DNA of 64,000 nucleotides from contig OZ005702.1 in assembly GCA_963930775.1 (NCBI GenBank), forward strand, positions 5,518,001 to 5,582,000, given 5' to 3'. Under the pieces are notes generated by a model that saw only the letters and a list, made by a program, of their open reading frames with translations, was not told the origin of the DNA and searched no databases. The DNA is from Cliona cf. orientalis (Eukaryota > Porifera > Demospongiae > Clionaida > Clionaidae). A program made the translations under genes and the position numbers. Of this stretch, positions 22,451-33,371 are shown piece by piece (the first letter of the stretch is position 1; each line of letters begins with the position of its first letter).

Positions 22451-22796
22451 GTTAATTCCTGGCTACTCATGTACTGGTATATTACTATTCCAGAGATTCT
22501 GGAGACAAGTGGATAATAATTGTAATAATGTTAAACTAGCTATGCAACATGTGGGTACGTCCAGTTTGTGTTCAAAGCATAGCATCCTCGCTACAGACGG
22601 CCAAATATCAACCATAAATATTTGGCCGAATCATTCTCAACCTTACATGTGGACAACCTGGAGGCTTTCATATTTCAGCTGGAAGGAGAGTACCACCAGT
22701 AATGTAGCCATGATATTATTTGCTTGACCAAATACTGTAGTTATTTGCAATAATCATCATGAAAATTTATGTATTAATTAACATACTGTCATAATA

Positions 22797-22985
22797 TCAT
22801 AGAGTCGGTAGACTCTATAAGTAGGGATGGCACGGATACTCCATACATATAATACATTATAAACATCCAAATATCTCAAAACAGGTAACTCTGTGAGATT
22901 TCTAAGTGTCAAAATCAGAATCTACAGCAAATTATCGATCTAACAAGACCAAGACCATTCATCAACTCAATTGTATATGCCAGAA
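22797..22985 (-). repeat. Hairpin-ended repeat, full-length inverted copy
   Basis: Reverse complement matches 3505-3686. The AGAGTCGGTAGACTCT hairpin is at its left edge. Followed by a (TTCT)n microsatellite at ~23022-23045. Confidence 0.6.
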
Positions 22986-23045
22986 CCTGATATTCAAAAA
23001 AAATAGCCTTTTCTCATTCTTTCTTTCTTTCTTTCTTTCTTTCTG

Positions 23046-24969
23046 TTTTCTTGGGCTAACTCAAGACTACCATGACCGCTCACCTTAGTTCGAGTGTAAA
23101 TCCACTCCATTTTGGAGCGCGCACGTCTGTGGCACGCTCGTTTTGGACAGCGATTTAATTGTGGGTGTGTACAGGGCATTTTGTGAGTGGGTGTATCTGA
23201 TTAGCCATTTTGTCATATAATGCGCATGCTCATAAAGTGTTGCCATGGTGAAGTCATGTGACCGATGTCAGTGGCGCGCATGCGCCGGCGCATCCACGAT
23301 TGATCCAGGACCTGCTCAAGCGCTCAGCTGATCAGCTCAGTGAACTGTCGATTATCAGTCTGCACGAAGGGGTCAAATTTCTTATTCGCGCGAAAGTGAA
23401 TCACGCACCCGGAAGTTAATTTACACTATGGGGATACGTGTCAGCAACGCCGGTGCGAAGGCTTTTGAGCCAAGAACTGGTTGAAACAACTATATTATGA
23501 GCTATACGCGGTCGTTTCAAGAGTTGTCCTGATGTAGGTTGTGTAAAACAGCTCTCCTGCTGCTGCCACTATCTGCAGGGATCCTCAGTTCAACATATTT
23601 CAGAATTTTTGAACATATACTTACACGCCTGCGATGGACCTAAAATTTGGTACAGGACTTCAATACCATAATATCTACAACATACTTTCTTCAAGAGATA
23701 CAGGTTGGCCCTAGTTGGGATCTGTGAGGTGCATAAAATCGAAAATTTCCACTGTATTCAAGGCCCCCAGTCAGAGCCTATCCAACGCTGATGGCTGGAT
23801 TGAATGAATGATCTCAAGATTCTGTCCTAACACTCTCCAGTAGAAGCAATCCCATACTCCAATTCACTATAGTTTTCGAGTGATGGTCTATTTTGTACAA
23901 CACATTTGGAGATATTTATGTCTGGAGCATTTTCAGAATTTTTGAACATGGTGAAGTCAAGCAGCCAATCTTTCAAAAACACCAGTGTAGATACATTACA
24001 ACCAGTAGTGTAACATATGTTATAGCTAAATCTTGATTGTTTCTATTTGTAAGAGATTTTTTGGTATCAAATCCTGATTTTTGTAATATGGTGCACTTGG
24101 CTCCCTTGACCCCTGCTTGGCCCGCTGACCTTTTGGTGGTGGCGCTAATATTAATCATAAAAAAGCGCGCAACCGTATACAATGACGTTCATACAACGTG
24201 TGCGCAATATATTATCATGAATGCGCATACGTTTGGCGCTCGCGCAATGCGCTAGCCCTAGGCGCATGCGCCTGGCAACCAAAGTAAACAACGTACTTCC
24301 TGTACAAATAAGAAAGTATATGGAAAACGTGACCCCTTCGTGCAGACTGTATGGTGGCTATTACCAACAGTACACTTACAGGCCTATAAAATACGCTCCC
24401 AAAACAGAAGGTTTTCGTCGCTACTTGGTTCTAAACAGCCTTCTAATCTTTCAAGTTTGCCGATCTAGCCAGCTTCAGGATCGATATAACGAGGGGCGTG
24501 GCTTCAATCGCAGGTCACTGATTACCCGAGTTGTCTTGAGAACCCCACTGATGCGTGTTCAATAGTGTGTAATGCAAAAGAAGACATCCTAGCTAGCTAT
24601 CAAAAGACGGCCTGGGATTTGAACTTATAGGAGTAATCAAGTTTGAACTCACGGTGTGTTTGGGGTACCATAGCTACCTGACTCAAAGGTTAGGATCGCA
24701 CAGATATGCTGAATCAGTGATGTACATGCTTAATTCCCTATAATATTGTAATAATCCATTATTGTTAGAGCACAGTTAGATATAGCTAGGTCCAGAAGCT
24801 GCATTTTATAATGATGAATATAGGCAAGCCATAATATCTGGTCACCATGCATGGTGAGTCTCATGCCCAGCCTCTGTCTCCACGAGATTAGTTAGCTAGG
24901 TGGCATTGATGAAAATTAATGACTATCATGCATGAAATACCCTGGGGGCACTAAAAAAAGAACAGCAAC
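23046..24969. other. Long spacer without a recognised gene
   Basis: The only repetition noticed is a CAGAATTTTTGAACAT motif at ~23600 and ~23935. Open frames (for example 24221-24565) have no recognisable domain and odd composition. If CARD A is spliced to NLR1, this is intronic. Confidence 0.4.
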
Positions 24970-25362
24970 AAGTATAAAAAACAATTAAATAAAATTGAAG
25001 GATGAAGTAGGGATGGCAGTGCCAAAAAGTACACAAACAAGGTTTGTAGGGATAACGTATCACATTCACTATACATCCCTACGCTTGCTTTTTGAGTATA
25101 GCCGTGCACACACGTATTATATGTGGGGCACATGCATGCAGGAATGGAAAATCAATACATGGATTAATATCAAAATATAACGACACTTAATTTACATAAT
25201 ACTGAATCAGGAGTGTATGACGTTAATTATCGAGAAAAGCAAGCGTAGGGATGTATAGTGAATGTGATACGTTATCCCTACAAACCTTGTTTGTGTACTT
25301 TTTGGCACTGCCATCCCTACTTCATCCTTCAATTTTATTTAATTGTTTTTTATATTTGTAAT
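24970..25362. mobile_element. Young foldback MITE with ~120-bp near-identical arms
   Basis: Arm ~24970-25095 and arm ~25235-25362 are near-perfect reverse complements (ACAATTAAATAAAATTGAAG at the outside, then GTAGGGATGGCAGTGCC). The ~140-bp loop is non-coding. High arm identity points to recent activity or correction. Confidence 0.8.
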
Positions 25363-25369
25363 AATTATT

Positions 25370-26242
25370 ATGAACAGCTCTATAGACTAGCAGACTCAGA
25401 CTGAGATTAATATAACTAATTGCATGGAAAGATTTCATTTCTTCAACTGTCTTCATTGCTAAGATATGGAGCCAATCGCTCACCAACCAACTGCCTCATG
25501 ATAATGGCACAGTTAAATTTGTTATTACATGTACTCTTGGCTAGCTCAATTTTAGCTTTCTGTATGGACAACCTGATATGAAAGGTCAGAGCCAAATCAT
25601 ATATGGAGATCACTTGGACAGTTTGACCTTGAGAGTTGTCCAGTAAAATATCTTAGTTGGTTCTGCAGCAATTGTGAATGCTCAAATTTAATATAATTAA
25701 TCACATAGCGCTAACTTAAAGCCTAGCTGGACAGAAGGCAATGAACTGGAGAGGTCCATATAGCCTATGAAATTGAGGATATCATCCACACTTCTCCTTC
25801 ATTATTCATCTAATAAATCACAGCCAGCATCCACTGCGTGTTTATCATTCAGTTTTTGCCTGATATTCTGGTATTAAATTATCATTTTAGAGTAAGAGTA
25901 CAATTACAGCTGTAATATGTACTCTTGCCTATGCATGGGAGTAATGTATTATGATTGTAATCACTATACTATTTGTGTTGTAAATTCATAAGTTGATTTA
26001 TTAGCATGCAAGTGGATGTGTGTTCTAGAGAGCTCTGGTGTAGTATTACTCTCTTCATCTGTTCTGCATTCATGTAACTATGCCCTGATTATAATCTGCC
26101 TGTATTAATTTTGTGTATTTCTCTGAATTAGTTCTTACTATATGAATTTAAAGTGTAGGGAGTACGTGTTGGAAATTCAAGTCCAAATGCAAAATTTACA
26201 ATTACGAGTATGGTAGGATATACATGTTCCTTATGGTTGTAG
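25370..26242 (+). other. NLR1 leader with blocks conserved in modules B and C
   Basis: Blocks at 25375-25640 (CAATTTTAGCTTTCTG..GACAACCTGAT, GGAGATCACTTGGACA, CCTTGAGAGTTG) recur at 40500-40760 and, inverted, at 52950-53110. A second block, 25990-26100 (CATGCAAGTGGATG, AGAGCTCT), recurs at 43470-43560. They mark the duplicated leader/intron of the NLR genes. The exon proper starts after TTGTAG at 26243. Confidence 0.6.
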
Positions 26243-29200
26243 GTCAACTGGACGAAGTTGATGATAGAGGCAGTCATGAATCAGCGAACATAGCCAGCAA
26301 AATTGAAACTTTAGAAAATTGGTTTGATGATCTCCAGACAAGAATTATAAATGAATTATGTACTAATCCTGACGTAACTGCAAAAGAATTATTGAGTAAA
26401 TTAACACGACTACCACTATCGCTGAGGAAAGAGTATGAATCTTCATTAGCAAAACGTATTCATAGAATGCGAAAGGAGACACAGATTAATGACCTATTTA
26501 TTGTTCACCTCAATGATCTTAGCTCATTTATGGACTATGGATTAATTGATTATTTAATTAAAAAGTTTGGTAGTGATGGGTTAAAGAAAGATATGGTATC
26601 GTATTGCAGTGAAATGGTAGTATTTATGAAAGAGACAACAATTGAACAACTAAGAGGTCATTTGCCAGGTGAACCTGAAGTTCCACCAAAATTTTCTTTG
26701 TTGAAGGCCAGAATTGATGAGGATCCAAGCAAATACACTTTAGAAGAAGTTAATACAATTAGAAAGCAATATTGCAGTAAATTAAAGCTGTCTGCCATGG
26801 TCTTACATCTATTGACATTTAAAAAATCCAAGTCCTTCATTGTTTGGTGGCTGGTACCATCAGCTGTTGCTTCTGACCTACTGAGATTTGCCAAAACTAT
26901 TGATCAAAGCTTCTATCAAGAGTACAAAATCACCTCCCTCACCCTGGATGGAATGTGGATACAGTTAAGTGACGCTGAGATTGATGCAATGTGGTCACGG
27001 CTACATGTGAGTGACACAAACTTTAAAGTTCAGTTCCATGCTATGTACAAGCAAATTGTGTATGAACTAGAAATGGAATTTTTTAATTTTGCAGAGTACC
27101 TATTATCATCACATATTAAGAGATCACTGAAGTGTCACCAAAGTATAAGTGACTGGTTAAGTCGTGAGCTTTTGAATCATAAGCTGCCTGTATCTGTTGT
27201 AGACTTCAGAGTCCTTGCTGCTGTAATTGAAGGATTTGGTAGTGATTGTTTAAAAAGTGTGATGAGTTCATACTCCAAGTACATGTCAACCTTTTTGAAG
27301 AAGTGCACTGCACAGCAGTTAATGAACTTGTCAGCCGTTCAACTTAAGCCTTCTGGATATTCCATAGTCAAGTATAGGATCAAGGAGGAGCCTTCACAGT
27401 ACAAACTAGATAAACTTTTCAGTTTTCAAACCGTATTCTGTAGGATTGCTGACCTCAGTAAACTCTATTTCATTATGGATGGAGTTAACACAGAAGCGAG
27501 TGGTTCGTTCACTGTTAGCTGGCTTGTACCATCGGCCTTTATTTTGAAAATAATGAAATCTAGCAAAAAAGTTGACCACAACCTCTGTCACAGATTCATA
27601 ATCACCTCCCTCACCCTGGATGGAATGTGGCTGTTTTTGAATGAGGTCGAGATTGATGCAGTGTGGTCACAGGTGCATGTGAGTGACACAAAATTCAAAG
27701 ACCAGTTTCACACCATGTGCAAGCAAATAGTGTGTGAAATGAAAGTGCAGAATGTATCAAAGGATGATTTATCATCGTATTTACAGTCGCTAGATTATCA
27801 ACAGCAAGTAAGTGATCAGTTAAGTTTGGCTCTTTTTGAAGAAGAGTTCCCTGCATCTTTTGTAGACTTCGGAATCCTTAAGGCTGTCATAGAGGAGTTT
27901 GGTAGTGATTGCTTAAATAGAGTGATGAGGTCCTATTGCAAGTACATATCAATCTTCACAAAGGAATCAACTGCACAGCAGCTAATTAGCATTGGTCGTA
28001 TGTCGACAACGCAGTCTACAGATTTAAAAATTTTCAAAATAGCACGATTTAAGATCATGGAAGAGCCTTCAAATTGCAGATTAGAAGAACTTCTCAATTT
28101 TCAAACTAGATTCTGTACCACAACCAAACTTGACGAAATCTATTTCATTATGGTTGAAGTCAACACAGAAACAAAAGGTTCATTCACTGTTAGCTGGCTT
28201 ATATCACCAGCCTTAAATGCAGATATAATGAAATCTGTTAGAAATCTTGCCGAAAGTTTCTACCAGGAAAACAAAATCACCTCCTTTACCCTGGATGGAA
28301 TGTGGCTGTTCTTGAGTGAGTCTGAGATTGATGCAATGTGGTCAAAGATGCATGTGGGTGGCACAGAACTAATTGATCAGTTCCATATCATGCATAAGCA
28401 AATATTGTATGAGCTAGATGGAATAGGAAGATCGACAGCTACTGATAAATTGTCATCATATTTGATGGACCAGCAACCAACCCTTCAACGAGATGTAAGT
28501 ATCAACATGAGCAAGGCAATTTTAAGCCCCAATTTCCCTATATCTGTGATAGACTTCAGAATGCTTACCATTGTAATAGAACTATTTGGTAGTGATTGCT
28601 TGAAGAGGGTAATGGAATCCTATTGCCACTTTATGTCAATATTTGTAAGGCAGTCAACTACAGAGCAGCTTATAAATTTGCCTCCCATCCAATCAAGTGT
28701 TCTTGAACATTTCCTTGCAGCTGAGTGTAAAATCAAAGGTGATCCCTTTGATTATGGATTAGAAGAGCTTCTCGAATTTCAGACTAAATTCTGCTCCATT
28801 GTTAATATCAACAAATTGTGTTTTGTTATCGATAAAATAGAGACAGAAACAGGCGGATCGTTTATTATTAAGTGGCGTATACCAACTAGCATAGAACTGG
28901 AATTATTAAAGTCTACTAATCAACTTGATCTCAAGCAGATTAAGCTCTTTCAAGAAATGAACGTAGCTTCACTACAGCTTGGCTGTATGTGGTTGTATAA
29001 CTATCAACTAACACCACTTGGTATTCAACTACGGAAACGATACCAGCAGTCCCAGGGCTCACCATCTCCAGTTGAATGGATTCCCTCACCAACAAAGAAA
29101 ATATTCCGACTAGCTATGATCCAGAGAGAGAGAGTGCAACGAGGTCATATTGAAGACAGATTTGTACGAATGACCATCAGTGGTAGGGTAGATGATATCC

Positions 29201-31908
29201 TTCATGCTAAATCTCCAGTGGAACTTGAACACATCTCCAGAAATACACTACATGGAGGTGAGATCATTTTGATTGAAGGAGCCCCAGGGTCTGGCAAGAG
29301 TACTCTAACAGTCCACATCTGTCAGAGATGGGGCAAAGGAGAGTTATTTCAACAATTCACTGTAGTGATCCTTGTCCAGTTACGAGACCCAGCAGTGCAA
29401 AGAGCACAAACGATAGCTGACTTGCTTCCAATTGAAAATGCTGAGGAGATAGCTGCAGAACTTATAGTTACTAATGGACGTGGTGTCCTGTGGATCCTTG
29501 ACGGGTGGGATGAGCTCCCACCTCACCTACAGCAAGACTCAATATTCTATAAATTTATCGAGAGAATGCTCAGGGAATGTTCAGTGATAGTCACCTCTCG
29601 TCCAATTTCATCAGGTGACCTACACCCAGTAGTCTCTTCACGAATCGAGGTGTTGGGATTCACCCCAGAGGAGCAGAGGCAGTACTTCACTGAGTGTCTC
29701 AAGGGAGATACCAAAGCCTTAGAAGCCCTGCTTGAAAAGATCCAAGACAACCCTGTGGTACAAGGCATCTGCTACCTTCCACTCAATGCTGCTTTCATAG
29801 TACATACTTTCAAATACAGGGATCAATCACTACCCAACACTGAGTATGAGATCTACTTATCAGTCATTCTCAGCTGCATTCAACGACATTATGACAGGGA
29901 GGGCAGAGGTCATGACCTACCTAGAGAGCTAGCATCTTTAGATGATCTTTCCAGGAGCGAAGCAGTGAGAGAGCCTTTTCAGTGTCTCTGTGAGCTTGCC
30001 TATCGTGGTGTGATGAAGAACAAAGTGACCTTCTCTTCCAGTGACTTGCCTCAAGGATCCAACACACTCAGTCTTCTTCAAGCAATAGAGAGCTTTCTCC
30101 AGAGTCGAAAGTCAGTGTTCTATAACTTTCTTCACCTCTCAGTCCAAGAGGTTTTGTCAGCCTATTTCATAACCACAAAGTTGTCAGATAGTGAGCAGGT
30201 TTCTCAATTCCAGCAGTTGTTCAACCAGCCTCGTTTTGCTGCTGTATTTCAGTTCTATGCTGCCATCACCAAGTTGAAGAGTCCAGGGATACGCCAAGTT
30301 ATTGATAGAATAGTAGAAGCCAAGTCCAAGCCTCTCTTAGTGTCTCTTCTTCGTTGCTTACATGAGGCTCAGGATCCTGACCTCTGCCTTTATGTAGCTG
30401 AGAGACTAGAGTATAGGCTAGATCTTAGTGAGACCTCACTCAGTCCACTGGACTGTCTCTCTGTCATTTTTTTTATCTCCTCTACTGCTGATAAGAAAAT
30501 TACTGTTAATCTTTCTCAATGCCAAATTGGTGATCTTGGTGTAAAGTGTCTTACAAAGTATCTGTCAATGAGCAGTAACACTGACCTTGTAACTATTAAC
30601 CTTAAAAATAATGATATTCATGATGAAGGTGCTTCACATGTTGCTGAAATGCTTTACTTTATTGAACGTCTACATTTAGATATATCAGGTAATCAAATAG
30701 GAGTAACTGGGACTTTCTATGTTCTTCAAGCTATTAGAGAAAGTGCTATACTAAAAATTTTAGTCCTGATCGGTGGTACTATCATAGCTGACCTGCTTCC
30801 TGTTGAGAATACTCCAGAAGTAGTGACTGGACTACAAGCCACTAATGGCTGTGGTGTTTTGTGGATCTTTGATGAGCTCAAACCTAACTTACCCTCCATA
30901 TTTCTTTCACCAAAGTACAATTCTGAATGTTCTGTAATAGTTACTTCTCGTCACGCTATTGATCAAATCTTCGAAGATAAATCCAAGCCTCTATTAGTAT
31001 CTCTTCTTCGCTGCTTATACGAGGCTCAGGATCCTTCCCTCTGCCTTTATGTAGCTGAGAGACTAGAATATGAACTAGATCTTAGTGATACCTCACTCAG
31101 TCCATTGGACTATCTCTCTGTTAGTTTTTTTCTTTCTTCTCTTTCTGGTAAGAAAGCTACAGTAACTATTATAGTTAATCTTAGGCGATGTTATATTGGT
31201 AGTCATGATGTAAAGTGTTTGATAAAGTTTCTCCATAGTGATGTGCACCATTCAAATAATATAGCTATTGACCTTCATGACAGCAATCTCAATCAGAAAG
31301 ATGTTTCATATATTGCTAGGATGCTATACTATATTGAATATCTATACTTGTCGTACAATCCAATTGGAGACACTGGAGCATCCTTGATATCTGAAGCTGT
31401 AAGAGAAACTGCTAAACTCAAGATATTAATTCTGCACGACTGTAGCATCACTTCAAGAGGGGCTGAAGATCTTGCAAGAGGACTAGCTCAAAATAGTTCA
31501 CTGGAGAAGTTGGATATTAGTTGGAACTATTTAGTGGGAGATGATGGAATAAGCCACGTGGCTGAGGCTCTCAAACATAATAAACAACTGAAGGAGCTCT
31601 GGATTAGTTGGTGTGGAATGACAGACAAAGGAGCAGCTTCTCTGGCCTGTGCTCTCACTGTCAACAACTCTCTCAAGATGTTGCATATGGGTGGGGTTAA
31701 AGGAGCACTGACAGAAGATGGACTCTCAACAATAGCTCATTCATTAGCTAACAAATCATTGTTTGTGAAACTAGCAATCCCTTACAACTTTGGCTCTTTT
31801 ACTGCTGATCATTTAAGTCAGGAAGTCAGTCAAGCAAGGAGGAGAAATGGACTCCCATCTGTTAAAATTGAAGGTGAGTGTACTGTGTGTTGTGTGTATG
31901 TGTCATAA
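26224..31908 (+). CDS. NLR1: repeat-array NACHT-LRR receptor with internal partial NACHT
   Basis: One open exon of 1,894 codons. Residues ~80-930 hold four ~221-229-residue repeats with FGSD at 115, 338, 559 and 788; three also carry LDGMW (~241, 465, 690), and the fourth ends QLGCMW. The linker GSPSPVEWIPSPT leads to NACHT: Walker A GAPGSGKS at 1019-1026, Walker B VLWILDGWDE at 1088-1097, sensor VTSR at 1123-1126. A winged-helix/helical region and LRRs (~1420-1518) follow. Residues ~1520-1635 repeat the NACHT in shortened form: no P-loop, Walker-B-like GVLWIFDEL at 1544-1552, VTSR at 1573-1576, then the helical tail. RI-type LRRs close the protein to ~1880. The true exon probably begins at 26243 after TTGTAG and ends at 31873 (AAG/GTGAGT), with short 3' exons after it. 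CARD A fits as first exon. Probable cytosolic innate-immune sensor; ligand unknown. Confidence 0.9.
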   Translation: MFLMVVGQLDEVDDRGSHESANIASKIETLENWFDDLQTRIINELCTNPDVTAKELLSKLTRLPLSLRKEYESSLAKRIHRMRKETQINDLFIVHLNDLSSFMDYGLIDYLIKKFGSDGLKKDMVSYCSEMVVFMKETTIEQLRGHLPGEPEVPPKFSLLKARIDEDPSKYTLEEVNTIRKQYCSKLKLSAMVLHLLTFKKSKSFIVWWLVPSAVASDLLRFAKTIDQSFYQEYKITSLTLDGMWIQLSDAEIDAMWSRLHVSDTNFKVQFHAMYKQIVYELEMEFFNFAEYLLSSHIKRSLKCHQSISDWLSRELLNHKLPVSVVDFRVLAAVIEGFGSDCLKSVMSSYSKYMSTFLKKCTAQQLMNLSAVQLKPSGYSIVKYRIKEEPSQYKLDKLFSFQTVFCRIADLSKLYFIMDGVNTEASGSFTVSWLVPSAFILKIMKSSKKVDHNLCHRFIITSLTLDGMWLFLNEVEIDAVWSQVHVSDTKFKDQFHTMCKQIVCEMKVQNVSKDDLSSYLQSLDYQQQVSDQLSLALFEEEFPASFVDFGILKAVIEEFGSDCLNRVMRSYCKYISIFTKESTAQQLISIGRMSTTQSTDLKIFKIARFKIMEEPSNCRLEELLNFQTRFCTTTKLDEIYFIMVEVNTETKGSFTVSWLISPALNADIMKSVRNLAESFYQENKITSFTLDGMWLFLSESEIDAMWSKMHVGGTELIDQFHIMHKQILYELDGIGRSTATDKLSSYLMDQQPTLQRDVSINMSKAILSPNFPISVIDFRMLTIVIELFGSDCLKRVMESYCHFMSIFVRQSTTEQLINLPPIQSSVLEHFLAAECKIKGDPFDYGLEELLEFQTKFCSIVNINKLCFVIDKIETETGGSFIIKWRIPTSIELELLKSTNQLDLKQIKLFQEMNVASLQLGCMWLYNYQLTPLGIQLRKRYQQSQGSPSPVEWIPSPTKKIFRLAMIQRERVQRGHIEDRFVRMTISGRVDDILHAKSPVELEHISRNTLHGGEIILIEGAPGSGKSTLTVHICQRWGKGELFQQFTVVILVQLRDPAVQRAQTIADLLPIENAEEIAAELIVTNGRGVLWILDGWDELPPHLQQDSIFYKFIERMLRECSVIVTSRPISSGDLHPVVSSRIEVLGFTPEEQRQYFTECLKGDTKALEALLEKIQDNPVVQGICYLPLNAAFIVHTFKYRDQSLPNTEYEIYLSVILSCIQRHYDREGRGHDLPRELASLDDLSRSEAVREPFQCLCELAYRGVMKNKVTFSSSDLPQGSNTLSLLQAIESFLQSRKSVFYNFLHLSVQEVLSAYFITTKLSDSEQVSQFQQLFNQPRFAAVFQFYAAITKLKSPGIRQVIDRIVEAKSKPLLVSLLRCLHEAQDPDLCLYVAERLEYRLDLSETSLSPLDCLSVIFFISSTADKKITVNLSQCQIGDLGVKCLTKYLSMSSNTDLVTINLKNNDIHDEGASHVAEMLYFIERLHLDISGNQIGVTGTFYVLQAIRESAILKILVLIGGTIIADLLPVENTPEVVTGLQATNGCGVLWIFDELKPNLPSIFLSPKYNSECSVIVTSRHAIDQIFEDKSKPLLVSLLRCLYEAQDPSLCLYVAERLEYELDLSDTSLSPLDYLSVSFFLSSLSGKKATVTIIVNLRRCYIGSHDVKCLIKFLHSDVHHSNNIAIDLHDSNLNQKDVSYIARMLYYIEYLYLSYNPIGDTGASLISEAVRETAKLKILILHDCSITSRGAEDLARGLAQNSSLEKLDISWNYLVGDDGISHVAEALKHNKQLKELWISWCGMTDKGAASLACALTVNNSLKMLHMGGVKGALTEDGLSTIAHSLANKSLFVKLAIPYNFGSFTADHLSQEVSQARRRNGLPSVKIEGECTVCCVYVS
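30781..31130 (+). repeat. Internal partial NACHT duplication in NLR1
   Basis: Residues ~1520-1635 of NLR1 repeat, with internal deletions, the segments that begin at residue 1063 (TIADLLPIEN) and run to KPLLVSLLRCLHEAQDPDLC. The P-loop region is absent. The same insertion occurs in NLR2 (49518-49884), so it predates the NLR1/NLR2 split and has been kept open. Confidence 0.85.
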
Positions 31909-33371
31909 CAATTATTTGCAGTATTTCTATGTACACCTTACATTACGCATAATCAAAAAGCATAGCTGATTCACACTGTGGATGATACTTTTATGTAGTT
32001 TCAACAGTGGTGGAGAAATGGGAAAGGGGGGCCACTTTGAAAAGAGGGAGGGCTTAGCCCCCTCTGATTTCCAAATATTATATCTTTAATATACCCGATA
32101 ATAATAATTACACTATAATTAAAATGGCTTCACAGGCCACTAGCTCGATCATATTGGTTAGACACTCAGTAAGTCAGCAATGTTAGTAGATTAGTTGGTT
32201 CCAAAGTTAACTACCAGAATACTTCAGAAACGTTCTCAGAGAGTATAAATTTTGAAACTTTTGTGGGGGAGCATGCCCCCAGACCCCTAGGTGGCCATAG
32301 CATGCATACCAGTGGTCATAGTATTAGACTTTCAAAGAACTTTACTGCCCCTTCTCTGCCCCTATTCAACTATTATTCATGCAGCTACTGAAGTTATTTC
32401 ACTTCCTTTCCATTCGAGTGCTGATCCTTACATCGCTTGCTGATGTCACATGACACATTAATAATTTATTATCATGCTTCTTTGTCCAAATTTATAGTAC
32501 CATTGCAATTGAGTGTGTACTAAGTAATAAACGTACTGTACGTATTGTCCTTTTCATAAGTGCTTCCATGTACATGTAATTTTTATTCACATCAACCGGC
32601 CTTTGTTTCTTGACAACATTTAATCATCGCAGTAGTATTAATGTCATGTATCATCAACCTTTTTGTTATTTCTTGACACTCAATCATCGCAGTATCTTTC
32701 TCGTTGACATCCACCTTCTATTGTATTCACTAATTTCTACTTGGGAATTTCACTCCAGTAGTTCAGAGGTGGGTATACATGTAGAATAAGTCACATGTCA
32801 TGACTTGTCACTTGACCTTTTGTTTTGTTTCAGGAGCTAGATTCAGAAGAGGACAGTTGTGACGCCTAATCTGTGCTGTGAAACTCCACCCACAGACACA
32901 CCCCTCCCTTTTCCCATTCCCCAGTGCCCACTGGACCAACGTGTTCATCTGTTGACTACCTCTACATGTATGGATATGTGTGCACATGTGTAGTGTGAAC
33001 TTCACTCTTAACCCCCCTCCCCCTCCCTCTACCACCTTCATCTCCTTCCAGTACTTTCAACAACACATGTGTACATACACACGTGTAGTTCGCTGTTTGG
33101 GTGCAATTAGTATGTACATGTGCATGCATGTGTGTACACAAGCAAATGGCAGTGTACATGCAGCCACGTATATTAAGTGCATGCAAGTGTCCCTAGCCAG
33201 TCATGATTGGTGCTTATGCTTAAGGCTCTAAATTATCTAACACTCATGTCTATAACGTATGCGAGTACTAGATGTTGAGATTCATACTTGTATATATACA
33301 TGTAATACCCTACTGCCTCTTTCACTCATCCAAATACATGTACACAGACTACGACTACTTGTGTTATATAG
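31874..33371 (+). other. NLR1 3' region and SCAMP B 5' flank
   Basis: Candidate short NLR1 3' exons are conserved with NLR2. One begins after TTCATGCAG near 32391 (ATEVISLPFHSSADP, phase 1, TGA), compare 51107. Another pair is a piece ending TTCAGAG/GTGGGT at 32767 and a piece starting TTTCAG/GAGCT at ~32834, compare 52013 and 52086. Which are used cannot be decided from sequence alone. The first coding exon of SCAMP was not found here. Confidence 0.45.

Noticed and set aside
24221..24565. 114-codon plus-strand frame
   Set aside because: No recognisable domain, no splice context, and basic low-complexity composition; probably chance.
30726..30920. Minus-strand frames antisense to the NLR genes (also 29547-29768, 48287-48505)
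   Set aside because: Shadows of strongly coding plus-strand sequence.
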